DNA from: Bacteroidales bacterium | Lineage (GTDB): Bacteria > Bacteroidota > Bacteroidia > Bacteroidales > WCHB1-69 | Length of the DNA: 46,226 nucleotides | Assembly: GCA_017527945.1 (NCBI GenBank) | Contig: JAFXPL010000174.1 | Span: forward strand, 1-46,226 | Direction of reading: 5' to 3' | Part shown: one piece after another, positions 8,175 to 15,887 of the stretch | Layout of the letters: each line of letters opens with the position of its first letter | How positions within the stretch are numbered: position 1 is the first letter of the stretch | Notes under the pieces: model-generated | Seen by the model: the letters and a program-made list of their open reading frames with translations, nothing else | Told to the model about the DNA's origin: nothing | The model's database searches: none | Program-made: the position numbers and the translations under genes

Positions 8175-8202
8175 GTAGAGACGCAATGCATTGCATCTCT
8201 AC
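8175..8202. repeat. 28-nt REP-like palindrome, copy 1 (likely also terminator of hutI)
   Basis: Two 14-nt arms, GTAGAGACGCAATG and CATTGCATCTCTAC, pair with a single mismatch and no loop. It begins 5 bp after the hutI stop. The same 28-nt layout recurs at 13749-13776 and, decayed, at 8235-8262. Confidence 0.75.
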
Positions 8203-8234
8203 ATCAAATCTTAACAATGTTCGTTGAATCTCCT

Positions 8235-8262
8235 GTATAGATATGTTTTGGCACATCTCTAC
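8235..8262. repeat. 28-nt REP-like palindrome, decayed copy 2
   Basis: Same length and ends (GTA...CATCTCTAC) as copy 1, and it shares the 13-mer CATCTCTACATCA with it, but the left arm has drifted. Its right end supplies the stop codon (8259-8261) of the minus-strand gene that follows. Confidence 0.5.
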
Positions 8263-8726
8263 ATCAGGGCATCCCTAACGTAATCGATAAACTTCTTCAA
8301 ATTGGTCCTGCCATACAGCCAAATCACCCGCTCCTTTTCACCCAACCTACTCACAACCACGTAGTTGGAACATCCATCCTGGTCTTTTTCGGAGGCGCAG
8401 ACCCGCAACAGGTAGTCCTGGTCGTTGACCTCGAACACCACTCTGAACTGCTCGGTGGATTTCCGAATGTCCTGGTTGAACTTCTTGTATTTGTGGGTCT
8501 TGGGCTTGGCATCGCACGTGAGCACCTTCACGAAGGAGGCGTTGTGCGCTATCAGGTTGAGCCAGATCGGCTTCTGCGAAGCACTGTACTCGAACTTCTC
8601 GAAATGGCGTTTCTTTTCGTATTTGCCGAAAAGCTTGTCCAAATCGGCAGACTGGGCGAATACACCGCCGAAAAGCCCCGCGAATAACAGGCAAAAACCG
8701 ATTTTCTTTAAAACACTTTTCATCAT
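8259..8726 (-). CDS. Secreted protein of unknown function (DUF4252-like, tentative)
   Basis: About 155 residues from the ATG at 8726 (MMKSVLKKIGF); an earlier in-frame ATG at 8747 would put six residues before the signal peptide. The signal peptide ends GGVFAQ. The mature start, SADLDKLFGKYEKKRHFEKF, resembles DUF4252 proteins, small exported Bacteroidetes proteins of unknown role. Two Cys (in LRVCASEKDQDGCSN) could form a disulfide. A minus-strand TAGCTTTG at 8812-8819 may be its promoter. The stop codon lies inside a palindromic repeat. The family call is weak; secretion is well supported. Confidence 0.75.
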   Translation of the reverse strand: MMKSVLKKIGFCLLFAGLFGGVFAQSADLDKLFGKYEKKRHFEKFEYSASQKPIWLNLIAHNASFVKVLTCDAKPKTHKYKKFNQDIRKSTEQFRVVFEVNDQDYLLRVCASEKDQDGCSNYVVVSRLGEKERVIWLYGRTNLKKFIDYVRDALM

Positions 8727-8811
8727 TTTGATTATTTGGTGAATCAACGTGTATGAACGGTTTTAATGGTTAAAAGTTTAATTTGTTTCAGTTTTCAAGT
8801 TCTCGAAAGTG

Positions 8812-8819
8812 CAAAGCTA
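8812..8819 (-). promoter_or_regulatory. Possible -7 element TAGCTTTG of the 8259-8726 gene
   Basis: CAAAGCTA on the plus strand, about 85 bp before the start. It overlaps the first unit of the heptad array, so it may be chance. Confidence 0.35.
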
Positions 8820-8843
8820 AAAGCCAAAAACTAAAAGCTAATA
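8816..8843. repeat. Heptanucleotide array GCYAAAA at the 3' end of uvrB
   Basis: Four units in register: GCTAAAA, GCCAAAA, ACTAAAA, GCTAATA. The array contains the uvrB stop codon (CTA at 8838-8840 on the plus strand). The unit type matches the arrays at 39444-39567. Confidence 0.7.
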
Positions 8844-10859
8844 CTCCCTGATCCTGTTCTCTATCGCCATGATTGCGTCGCGGCACTGCGCGGCTAAATC
8901 GAAATCAAGGTCCTTCACCGCCTTGTCCATCTGTTTCCGCAACGCCTTCTTCTTCTTCTCCAACTGCTCCACATTGTACATCGTCAGGTCCTCAGCAGCA
9001 ACCGCTAACTTCTTCTCCTTCCGCTCGTACGTCGCACCCATTTTCTGCTTGTTGTTGTCGCTGGCCATGCCAGTGAGCAACATCTCGTCCGACTTCACCA
9101 CACCCTTCGGCACAATGTGATGCAACTCGTTGTATGCTATCTGTTTGGAACGTCGTCTGTTAGTTTCGTCAATGGTGGCCTGCATCGATTTGGTGATTTT
9201 GTTGGCGTAGAAAATCACCCGACCGTTCACGTGGCGCGCAGCACGGCCGGCCGTTTGCGTGAGCGAACGCACGTTGCGCAGGAAACCCTCCTTGTCGGCA
9301 TCCATGATGGCCACCAACGAAACCTCCGGCAAATCCAACCCTTCCCTCAGCAGGTTCACGCCCACTAACACGTCGATGGCTCCCGCCCGCAAATTCTGCA
9401 GAATCTCCACACGGTCAAGGGTTTCCACATCGGAATGGATGTAGCACGACCTTATGCCAATATTGATGAGGTAGGTGTTCAGCTCTTCGGCCATGCGTTT
9501 GGTCAGAGTTGTCACCAGCACGCGCTCGCCCTTATCGACTGTGTCTTCGATTTCGTTCAGCAAGTCATCCACCTGATTCGTGGCGGGGCGTACCTCGATG
9601 GGCGGATCTAACAATCCCGTGGGGCGCACCACCTGCTCCACCACGATGCCGCCCGACTGCTCGAGCTCATAGTCCGCCGGCGTTGCGCTCATGTAGATGG
9701 TCTGCCCCACCAGCGCCTCGAACTCATCGAACTTCAGCGGACGGTTGTCCAAGGCGGCAGGCAACCGGAAACCGTACTCCACCAAGTTGATTTTGCGGGA
9801 TCGGTCGCCGCCGTACATCGCCCCGATTTGCGGCACCGTGACATGGCTCTCGTCAATCACCAGAATGAAATCGTCGGGGAAGAAATCGAGGATGCAGAAC
9901 GGACGCATCCCCGGCTCGCGCTTGTCGAAATAGCGGGAATAGTTTTCGATGCCTGAACAGTAGCCCAGTTCCTTCATCATCTCAATATCGTACGTTACAC
10001 GATCTTCCAAACGTTTGGCTTCCAAGTGTTTGCCAATGGATTTGAAATAATCGCGCTGTTCGCCCAAGTCCAACGTAATCTGATTGATGGCCTCGTTCAT
10101 TGTCTGCTGCGTGGTCACGAAGATGCTGGCCGGGTAGATGACGACGTTCTCCTCCTTGGCAATCACCCCGCCTGTCGCCGCCTCGATAACCGACAGAGAC
10201 TCAATCTCATCGTCCCAAAAAATGATTCGGAAGGCGTGCTCGTTGTACGGCGGGAAAATATCCACCGTGTCGCCCTTCACACGGAACTGTCCAGGTTGGA
10301 GGTCCAATTCCGTGCGCGAATAGAGACTGGCCACAAACTTGAGAAGCAGCGAGTTGCGGTCTATGACCATACCCGTGTGCAGGTGCACGACGTTTTTAGC
10401 AAAATCATCCGGGTTTCCAATACCATAAATACATGAAACTGAAGCCACTACAATAACATCCCGCCTACCCGACATCAACGCGGCAGTGGTATGCAACCGC
10501 AGTTTTTCAATCTCGTCATTGATAGACAAATCCTTCTCAATGTATGTGTTGGTGGTTGGGATGTAGGCCTCCGGCTGGTAATAGTCGTAATAGGATACAT
10601 AGTATTCGACCGCGTTTTCCGGGAAGAACTGCTTGAACTCGCTGTAGAGCTGGGCGGCAAGCGTCTTGTTATGGCTCAGAATGAGAGCGGGGCGGTTCAC
10701 CTGGTTCAGCACATTGGCGATGGTGAACGTCTTGCCGGAACCTGTCACGCCAAGCAACGTCTGCGCCTTCTCCCCGTTGTTCAACCCGGCCACCAACTGC
10801 TTGATGGCCTCCGGCTGGTCCCCGGAAGGCTCGTATGCGGATGTCAGTTTGAAGTTCAT
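8838..10859 (-). CDS. uvrB: Excinuclease ABC subunit B (UvrB)
   Basis: 673 residues, normal length. UvrB is the helicase-like damage-verification subunit of nucleotide excision repair, working with UvrA and UvrC on DNA. Walker A GVTGSGKTFT is at 37-46, and the beta-hairpin region around VSYYDYYQPEAYIP and the DEAD-type DESHVT are present. Helicase motif VI lies in the QTAGRAARH region. A C-terminal UVR motif (about residues 635-670, AVKDLDFDLAAQCRDAI) binds UvrC. I find no TAnnTTTG upstream; the leader holds a TTCACTA heptad array. uvrA and uvrC are not in the window. Identification is firm. Confidence 0.98.
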   Translation of the reverse strand: MNFKLTSAYEPSGDQPEAIKQLVAGLNNGEKAQTLLGVTGSGKTFTIANVLNQVNRPALILSHNKTLAAQLYSEFKQFFPENAVEYYVSYYDYYQPEAYIPTTNTYIEKDLSINDEIEKLRLHTTAALMSGRRDVIVVASVSCIYGIGNPDDFAKNVVHLHTGMVIDRNSLLLKFVASLYSRTELDLQPGQFRVKGDTVDIFPPYNEHAFRIIFWDDEIESLSVIEAATGGVIAKEENVVIYPASIFVTTQQTMNEAINQITLDLGEQRDYFKSIGKHLEAKRLEDRVTYDIEMMKELGYCSGIENYSRYFDKREPGMRPFCILDFFPDDFILVIDESHVTVPQIGAMYGGDRSRKINLVEYGFRLPAALDNRPLKFDEFEALVGQTIYMSATPADYELEQSGGIVVEQVVRPTGLLDPPIEVRPATNQVDDLLNEIEDTVDKGERVLVTTLTKRMAEELNTYLINIGIRSCYIHSDVETLDRVEILQNLRAGAIDVLVGVNLLREGLDLPEVSLVAIMDADKEGFLRNVRSLTQTAGRAARHVNGRVIFYANKITKSMQATIDETNRRRSKQIAYNELHHIVPKGVVKSDEMLLTGMASDNNKQKMGATYERKEKKLAVAAEDLTMYNVEQLEKKKKALRKQMDKAVKDLDFDLAAQCRDAIMAIENRIREY

Positions 10860-10903
10860 GCTGCTTTTATTTTACTATTTTCAGTTTTTTATACATTATC
10901 CCT

Positions 10904-10924
10904 TTCACTATTCACCATTCACTA
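10904..10924. repeat. Heptanucleotide array TTCACTA
   Basis: Three units in register: TTCACTA, TTCACCA, TTCACTA, between the uvrB start and the terminator of the next minus-strand gene. Confidence 0.6.
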
Positions 10925-10931
10925 TCAGAAT

Positions 10932-10968
10932 AACAACAAAACGCCGATTATAGAAACCGGCGTTTGTT
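10932..10968 (-). terminator. Rho-independent terminator of the outer-membrane barrel gene
   Basis: Stem AAACGCCG (10939-10946) / CGGCGTTT (10958-10965), flanked by A-rich and T-rich tracts, 22 bp after the stop of the minus-strand gene. Confidence 0.7.
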
Positions 10969-10989
10969 GAAATCTGCAAAATATTACTT

Positions 10990-11472
10990 TTAGAATCTGT
11001 AGCGGAGACCGACACCGACGTTGGCCAACCCATACCACGGACCATAAATATCGTTCCTGAAGCCTAATACATTGACCATCGGACGCCAATCCACGGTAAG
11101 GTTCAACGGAATGCCGAATTCCCATTCAAAACCAATTTGGGCACCCACATTCAGACGGACGGCCGAATAACTATACTCATTGTAGTAACGACCATAGCCA
11201 AAACCGACACCGGCAGCAGGACCCACGAACCAGTTCCAAATACCTTTGATATTGAACACCCAATCAAAAGAAGCGGTGGCATCCGCGTATGCCCAAGGAT
11301 TCCATACATTACCCAAACCTGCTGTCACATCCACATACATGTCATCAAGAATGGAATGTTGATAAGAGAATTCAAGGTTGTAGCCCAAGCGGCCGCCAAT
11401 GGCACGAGGCTGAGCGAAAGCGACACTTGCAAAAGCAAGCATGACAATCATTGTTGTAAAAAGCTTTTTCAT
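10990..11472 (-). CDS. Small outer-membrane beta-barrel protein
   Basis: 160 residues. The signal peptide 1-20 ends SVAFAQ. The rest alternates polar and aromatic/hydrophobic residues in about eight strands (for example GGRLGYNLEFSYQHS, YVDVTAGLGNV, VGPAAGVGFGYGRYY, RLNVGAQIGFEWEF) and ends in GVGLRYRF. A terminal Phe is the BAM-recognition signal of barrel proteins, so it sits in the outer membrane. The family resembles small porin-family proteins; no ligand can be deduced. It has its own promoter (11502-11509, minus) and terminator, so it is a single-gene unit. Confidence 0.85.
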   Translation of the reverse strand: MKKLFTTMIVMLAFASVAFAQPRAIGGRLGYNLEFSYQHSILDDMYVDVTAGLGNVWNPWAYADATASFDWVFNIKGIWNWFVGPAAGVGFGYGRYYNEYSYSAVRLNVGAQIGFEWEFGIPLNLTVDWRPMVNVLGFRNDIYGPWYGLANVGVGLRYRF

Positions 11473-11501
11473 ACTATCTTTAATTTTTAAGTTTCAAAGC
11501 G

Positions 11502-11509
11502 CAAAATTA
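11502..11509 (-). promoter_or_regulatory. -7 promoter element TAATTTTG of the barrel gene
   Basis: CAAAATTA on the plus strand, 30 bp before the start codon at 11472; it fits TAnnTTTG. Confidence 0.5.
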
Positions 11510-11597
11510 GTTTTTTTTAACGCTTTCAATTTTCATCAAAAAAATAGTTGTAAACAGATTCATATTCATAACCTTTTGCGTAATGACACCCTTTTCT

Positions 11598-11631
11598 TTT
11601 GAGTACCCAACCTAAAAAATTCTTATCTTTG
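11598..11631 (+). promoter_or_regulatory. metG promoter (-33 TTTG, -7 TATCTTTG)
   Basis: TTTG at 11598-11601 and TATCTTTG at 11624-11631 with 22 bp between, close to the Bacteroidetes -33/-7 arrangement. It excludes the upstream TTG (11599) as a start codon, since that codon lies within the promoter. Confidence 0.7.
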
Positions 11632-11676
11632 CGCTTTTCATCTGAAAATAGAAAAACCCACCAAAATATTGATAAT

Positions 11677-13725
11677 ATGAAAGATATAAAACGCTACACG
11701 GTCACTTCCGCACTTCCGTATGCCAACGGCCCCGTCCACATCGGACATTTGGCCGGCGTGTATGTGCCCGCAGACATCTATGTGCGCTACCTGCGCAACA
11801 ACGGAAAAGAGGTTCTCTTCATCGGCGGATCCGACGAGCACGGCGTGCCTATCACCATCAAGGCGCGCAAGGAAGGCGTGACCCCGCAGGACATCGTTGA
11901 CCGCTACCACAACATCATCAAGAACTCTTTCGAGCAGCTCGGCATCTCCTTCGACATCTATTCGCGCACCTCCAACCCCACGCATCACGAAACTGCCGCA
12001 GAATTCTTCAAGTTCCTTTATGACAACGGAAAACTGATTGAGAAGACTACCCAACACTACTATGACGAGGAGGCTCATGAATTTCTCGCCGACCGTTATA
12101 TTACCGGCACCTGTCCGCAGTGCGGCAACGAACACGCCTATGGCGACCAGTGCGAAGCATGCGGAACCTCCCTCAACGCCACCGACCTCATCAACCCTAA
12201 ATCTGCACTGAGCGGCAACACGCCCGTGCTGAAAGAAACAAAACATTGGTATCTACCTCTTAATGAATACGATGCATGGCTCAGGGAATGGATTCTGCAA
12301 GGCCACAAGGCCGACTGGCGATCCACCGTCTATGGTCAATGCAAGTCGTGGATAGAGCAGGGACTTCAGCCCCGCGCCGTCACCCGCGACCTATCCTGGG
12401 GCGTGAAAGTCCCCTTGGAAGAAGCCGAAGGAAAAGTACTTTACGTGTGGTTCGACGCACCCATCGGCTACATCTCCGCCACCAAAGAGTGGGCCGAGGA
12501 AAATCATGCCGACTGGAAACCGTGGTGGCAGGATCAAGACACCAAACTCGTCCACTTCATCGGGAAAGACAACATCGTCTTCCACTGCATCATCTTCCCC
12601 TGCATGCTCAAAGCCCACGGCGGCTACATCCTTCCCGACAATGTCCCCGCCAACGAGTTCCTTAACCTCGAAGGCGACAAAATCTCAACTTCAAGAAACT
12701 GGGCGGTATGGGCGCATGAATATATAGAAGACTTCCCGGGCAAACAGGATGTGCTGCGCTACACGCTGACCTCCATCGCGCCGGAAACCAAGGACGCAGA
12801 TTTCACCTGGGCCGACTTCCAAGCTAAAAACAACAACGAGCTGCTTGCCATTTTCGGAAACTTTGTCAACAGAACAGTAGTGCTTTCGCACAAGTATTAT
12901 GGCGGAATCATACCCGAATGCGGGGTAATGACCGATTACGAGAATGAAATCATCGAAAAGATGAAGGAATTCCCGAACAGGATAGGGGAGTGCATCGAAC
13001 ATTACAAGTTCCGCGAAGCCCAGGCAGAGCTTATGAACCTCGCCCGCCTCGGTAACAAATACCTCACCGACACCGAGCCTTGGAAAAAGCAGAAAGAAAA
13101 CCCAGAATATGTGAAGACCATCCTCCATGTATCGCTCCAAATATGCGCCTCATTATCCATTCTTTGCGAACCTTTCCTGCCTTTTACGGCAAAAAAACTT
13201 CAAAAAATCCTTAATTTGGACAACAAATGCTGGAAAGACGGAGGTAAAAGCGATCTATTGAAAGCCGGCAGCCAACTCAACCCGGCCGAATATCTGTTTG
13301 AAAAAATCGAAGACGAAACCATCGCCAAGCAAGTGAAGAAACTGGAAGACACGAAGAAAGCCAATGAAACGGCCAATGCAGATGTCATCCCTGAAAAAGA
13401 GCAGGTTTCCTTCGACGACTTCCAAAAGATGGACATCCGCGTGGTGACCGTCCTCGCTGCGGAAAAGGTGGCAAAAACCAAGAAACTGTTGAAACTGAAG
13501 GTCAACACCGGCATCGATACGCGCGAAATCATCTCGGGCATAGCAGAATACTACCAGCCTGAAGAACTTGTAGGTAAGCAAGTGCTCATGCTTGTAAACC
13601 TCGCCCCTAAAAACATCAAGGGAGTGGAGTCGCACGGCATGGTGCTCATGGCAGAAAACGCCGACGGAAGACTCTCCATCATGCAACCTGAAAAGCAGGT
13701 CAAGGAGGGTAGCACGGTAAAATAA
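11677..13725 (+). CDS. metG: Methionyl-tRNA synthetase with C-terminal tRNA-binding domain
   Basis: 682 residues from the ATG at 11677, chosen because an in-frame TTG at 11599 falls inside the promoter. It charges tRNA-Met in the cytosol, including the initiator. Class I signatures are HIGH (21-24, PVHIGHL) and KISTS in DKISTSRN, the Bacteroidetes form of KMSKS. A zinc knuckle is visible ([18 protein letters not shown]). The last ~110 residues form an EMAP/Trbp111-type tRNA-binding domain ([14 protein letters not shown] to [18 protein letters not shown]). It is a single gene followed by a strong palindrome. The plus strand is C-rich throughout, unlike the genes to the right of 14.3 kb. Confidence 0.98.
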   Translation: MKDIKRYTVTSALPYANGPVHIGHLAGVYVPADIYVRYLRNNGKEVLFIGGSDEHGVPITIKARKEGVTPQDIVDRYHNIIKNSFEQLGISFDIYSRTSNPTHHETAAEFFKFLYDNGKLIEKTTQHYYDEEAHEFLADRYITGTCPQCGNEHAYGDQCEACGTSLNATDLINPKSALSGNTPVLKETKHWYLPLNEYDAWLREWILQGHKADWRSTVYGQCKSWIEQGLQPRAVTRDLSWGVKVPLEEAEGKVLYVWFDAPIGYISATKEWAEENHADWKPWWQDQDTKLVHFIGKDNIVFHCIIFPCMLKAHGGYILPDNVPANEFLNLEGDKISTSRNWAVWAHEYIEDFPGKQDVLRYTLTSIAPETKDADFTWADFQAKNNNELLAIFGNFVNRTVVLSHKYYGGIIPECGVMTDYENEIIEKMKEFPNRIGECIEHYKFREAQAELMNLARLGNKYLTDTEPWKKQKENPEYVKTILHVSLQICASLSILCEPFLPFTAKKLQKILNLDNKCWKDGGKSDLLKAGSQLNPAEYLFEKIEDETIAKQVKKLEDTKKANETANADVIPEKEQVSFDDFQKMDIRVVTVLAAEKVAKTKKLLKLKVNTGIDTREIISGIAEYYQPEELVGKQVLMLVNLAPKNIKGVESHGMVLMAENADGRLSIMQPEKQVKEGSTVK

Positions 13726-13748
13726 AAATCAAACCCTTAATCCCATTC

Positions 13749-13776
13749 GTAGAGACGCATCTTGATGCGTCTCTAT
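13749..13776. repeat. 28-nt REP-like palindrome, copy 3 (likely metG terminator)
   Basis: Perfect 12-bp arms TAGAGACGCATC / GATGCGTCTCTA around TT, plus an outer G-T pair, starting 23 bp after the metG stop and followed by a T-rich run. Same length and outer sequence as the copy at 8175-8202. Confidence 0.75.
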
Positions 13777-13860
13777 TTCATTTTTATAAGATATTTAGAT
13801 GCAATACATTATGGTTAAAATGCCCTAAAATAGGGAGTTTTCAAACATTTCAACAAAATA

Positions 13861-14055
13861 ATGGCACACAGAAAATTACATAGAAATAAACATTCAAAAG
13901 TTGATAAAAGGGGATTTTATCCAACTTATGCGAGTTACGGTTTGAAAACTTTGTGCATAAATATTGATTACTATAAAACTCCACAAATAGCCGCATTTTT
14001 GAACATTTTATATGAACATTTCAACCTTGAAAAAAAGTTGAATTTTATCCACTAA
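13861..14055 (+). CDS. Doubtful 64-residue open frame inside the origin-like region
   Basis: A Lys/His-rich 64-codon frame (MAHRKLHRNKHSK...) with no recognisable domain, signal or promoter. It overlaps a consensus DnaA box and AT-rich sequence, where long open frames arise by chance. Listed for completeness; probably not a gene. Confidence 0.15.
   Translation: MAHRKLHRNKHSKVDKRGFYPTYASYGLKTLCINIDYYKTPQIAAFLNILYEHFNLEKKLNFIH
13952..13960 (-). promoter_or_regulatory. DnaA box (TTATGCACA on minus strand)
   Basis: An exact match to TTATNCACA on the minus strand, within the metG-rpiB gap. Confidence 0.55.
14045..14053 (+). promoter_or_regulatory. Near-consensus DnaA box TTATCCACT
   Basis: One mismatch, at the last base, to TTATCCACA; 84 bp to the right of the first box. 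Confidence 0.45.
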
Positions 14056-14110
14056 TAAAAAAATGAAAGAAATTTACGTTCATATATCCTTCCTTAAAAT
14101 CTGTATGTTA

Positions 14111-14128
14111 CAATCCACATTATTCACA
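14111..14128 (+). promoter_or_regulatory. Tandem DnaA boxes (CAATCCACA + TTATTCACA)
   Basis: Two 9-mers lie head to tail with no gap. The second is an exact TTATNCACA; the first keeps the ATCCACA core. They border the most AT-rich stretch of the window. Confidence 0.55.
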
Positions 14129-14269
14129 TAATTGTGTTGATTAAATTTAATAACTCATATTTCAAAATTTTTCGATGTTTTTCTTTCAACAAATGAACAA
14201 CCATAATTATCATAGAGAAAAAATATTTATTTCTTAGATTTAGATTAAGGCGGCAAAAAATGAGGAAGG

Positions 14270-14305
14270 TTTGTTTATCTTACGTTTATCTTTTTTGTAT
14301 TTTTG
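14270..14305 (+). promoter_or_regulatory. rpiB operon promoter (-33 TTTG, -7 TATTTTTG)
   Basis: TTTG at 14270-14273 and TATTTTTG at 14298-14305, 24 bp apart. The ATG at 14329 follows 23 bp after the -7 element, which rules out the in-frame ATG at 14260 as start. Confidence 0.6.
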
Positions 14306-14328
14306 CAGCCATTATATTTAGCGTAAAA

Positions 14329-14754
14329 ATGAAAATATACATTGGATCTGATCATGCAGGTGTAGGTCTGAAAAAGCTTGTAAAAGAGCATTTTGCAGAT
14401 CGTTTCGAATTTGAGGATGTGGGAACGTTCACGGAAGAAAGTGTGGACTATCCTGATTTTGCCCATGCTGTTGCTAAGCATGTTTTGGAAAGCGATGGTT
14501 CTTTAGGGATACTGATATGCGGGACGGGCAACGGCATGGCCATCACGGCCAACAAGCACGCCGGCATTCGTGCCGCCCTCTGCTGGTCGCCCGAAATATC
14601 AGCTTTGGCAAAACAGCACAACAATGCAAATATTGTGGTGTTGCCCGCTCGTTTCATTTCCCCTGATGCAGCTATTTCTACCCTTGAATCCTTCTTCAAA
14701 TCTGATTTTGAAGGAGGTAGACACCAAAGAAGAATAGATAAAATTAACATGTGA
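14329..14754 (+). CDS. rpiB: Ribose-5-phosphate isomerase B
   Basis: 141 residues from the ATG at 14329; a longer frame from 14260 would add a hydrophobic stretch and overlap the promoter. RpiB interconverts ribose-5-phosphate and ribulose-5-phosphate in the cytosol. Family motifs: MKIYIGSDHAGVGLKK at the start, then VDYPDFAH, and GILICGTGNGMAITANKH with the catalytic Cys and the anion hole. A late His-Asn pair (KQHNNANIVVLPARF) is also typical. It is the first gene of a long operon; its TGA overlaps the ATG of the next gene (ATGTGATG). Identification is firm. Confidence 0.95.
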   Translation: MKIYIGSDHAGVGLKKLVKEHFADRFEFEDVGTFTEESVDYPDFAHAVAKHVLESDGSLGILICGTGNGMAITANKHAGIRAALCWSPEISALAKQHNNANIVVLPARFISPDAAISTLESFFKSDFEGGRHQRRIDKINM

Positions 14755-15887
14755 TGGTTAATAATCCTCTTTCTCATAGGGATTTTGAAGAACTAAGAAA
14801 AAAAGCTTATGCCCTTCGTCATAATTTTTTTGACGATATGGAAAAGCATTTGCTCAATCTTGAAGGAAATCTGCAAAAAAGGGGGTTCAATGTGGTTTGG
14901 GCTAAAGACGGCAATTCCCTGATGGAATCTATGGATAACCTGGCTAAGGAGCTGGATGCGAGAAGGGTAGGGGTTGACTCTAAATTGCCTGTTGATTCCT
15001 TATTTAAGGATATGGCGGATGTTATTCCTTTTGATGTAGTGGAAAATTCAGCTGATGATCTGGACATTTTGGTCATCGATGCTGATTTGGCCGTAAGCGA
15101 TACCGGTTCCCTTGTTTTCATTGAAAGAAAATCGTCATGCTGCTTCAACAAGGTGAAAAATATGATGGTGATTGTTGACATAGATCAAGTTATCGCCAAT
15201 CAGAAAGACCTCACTTTTTTCATCGCTCTTAAGAACATTTCGAAAACGGACAGTTTCCCGAAAGATGTAAAAGTGGTGCAGCATCAGCTCAACTATATTT
15301 TGCCTTCTGATGTATCCTTTGTGTCCGACCAAATGTACGCACAGGATGACATTAAAATCACTGTGTTTCTCTATATGAATGACATAGAGGCGATTATATC
15401 GTCTGACATCGATTTGCTGAAGGAATCGCTGTATTGCATAAAGTGCGGTAGATGCCTTGAAGTATGCCCTGTGGCAAGCGCAGGCGAAAAGCTGTCACCC
15501 ATAGACCTCATTAAGTTGAACTGCCAGGACAAGTATAACCGCACAGAGCATGTCTTTTCCCATACAACCCTTTGCGGTGCTTGCGATGCGGTTTGCCCTG
15601 TACAAGTGCCCATTGTCAAACTGCTGCTTTATGAAATGCAGGTTTCCAACCAAATGGTTAAACCTTCTCGTCCTAAACAGCTCTATTCCCTTTTCGATAA
15701 GAGAAGCAAATTGAACAAGGTGAACGGATCATTCTTTAGGTACTTCTTCATCAAAAGATTTTTTGGAAAGAACAAAAACCTCTGCGGATACTTCCAAAGC
15801 CAAAACGGCGATTTTTTCAATGTAACGTATCAACCTCCTCACGAAGACAATCCAAATGAGCTCATCAAAGATTCAGATTTTGAATGA
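14754..15887 (+). CDS. LutB-like LUD-domain iron-sulfur protein
   Basis: 377 residues from the ATG at 14754, whose A is the last base of the rpiB stop (TGATG), so the two are translationally coupled. The LUD domain spans about 60-205 (VVWAKDGNSLMESMDNL, LVIDADLAVSDTGSLVF). Two 4Fe-4S motifs follow: CIKCGRCLEVCP (228-239) and CGACDAVCP (274-282). This matches the LutB subunit of the lactate-oxidising LutABC complex, but LutB is usually longer and comes with LutA and LutC, neither of which is in the window. It may be an electron-transfer protein with another partner. The domain call is firm; the substrate is unknown. Confidence 0.85.
   Translation: MVNNPLSHRDFEELRKKAYALRHNFFDDMEKHLLNLEGNLQKRGFNVVWAKDGNSLMESMDNLAKELDARRVGVDSKLPVDSLFKDMADVIPFDVVENSADDLDILVIDADLAVSDTGSLVFIERKSSCCFNKVKNMMVIVDIDQVIANQKDLTFFIALKNISKTDSFPKDVKVVQHQLNYILPSDVSFVSDQMYAQDDIKITVFLYMNDIEAIISSDIDLLKESLYCIKCGRCLEVCPVASAGEKLSPIDLIKLNCQDKYNRTEHVFSHTTLCGACDAVCPVQVPIVKLLLYEMQVSNQMVKPSRPKQLYSLFDKRSKLNKVNGSFFRYFFIKRFFGKNKNLCGYFQSQNGDFFNVTYQPPHEDNPNELIKDSDFE

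Larger units (their letters stand above)
13777..14297. other. Candidate chromosomal replication origin (oriC)
   Basis: An AT-rich gap of about 600 bp between metG and rpiB. It contains two exact TTATNCACA DnaA boxes (13952-13960 minus, 14120-14128 plus) and two near matches (14045-14053, 14111-14119). Beyond them is a likely unwinding stretch: 14141-14240 has only 18 G/C in 100 bases. TTAGAT is repeated at 14234-14245. Plus-strand bias changes from C>G on the left to G>C on the right across this gap. The 64-codon open frame at 13861-14055 overlaps the boxes. No dnaA gene lies within the window, so the call rests on sequence signals alone. Confidence 0.65.

Noticed and set aside
8513..9240. 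Other CACGTG hexamers (in the 8259 gene and in uvrB) as parS sites
   Set aside because: Only the central six to eight bases match; the flanks do not continue the palindrome.
11599..11676. Longer metG with a TTG start
   Set aside because: The added 26 residues are encoded by the promoter region (-33 TTTG and -7 TATCTTTG); the ATG at 11677 gives the normal N-terminus.
14260..14328. Longer rpiB with a hydrophobic leader resembling a signal peptide
   Set aside because: RpiB is cytosolic and starts MKIYIGSDHAG; the upstream part overlaps the -33/-7 promoter.
15856..15887. Frameshift between the LutB-like and DUF4175 genes
   Set aside because: Both proteins look complete and the 32-nt overlap fits the coupled starts elsewhere in the operon.
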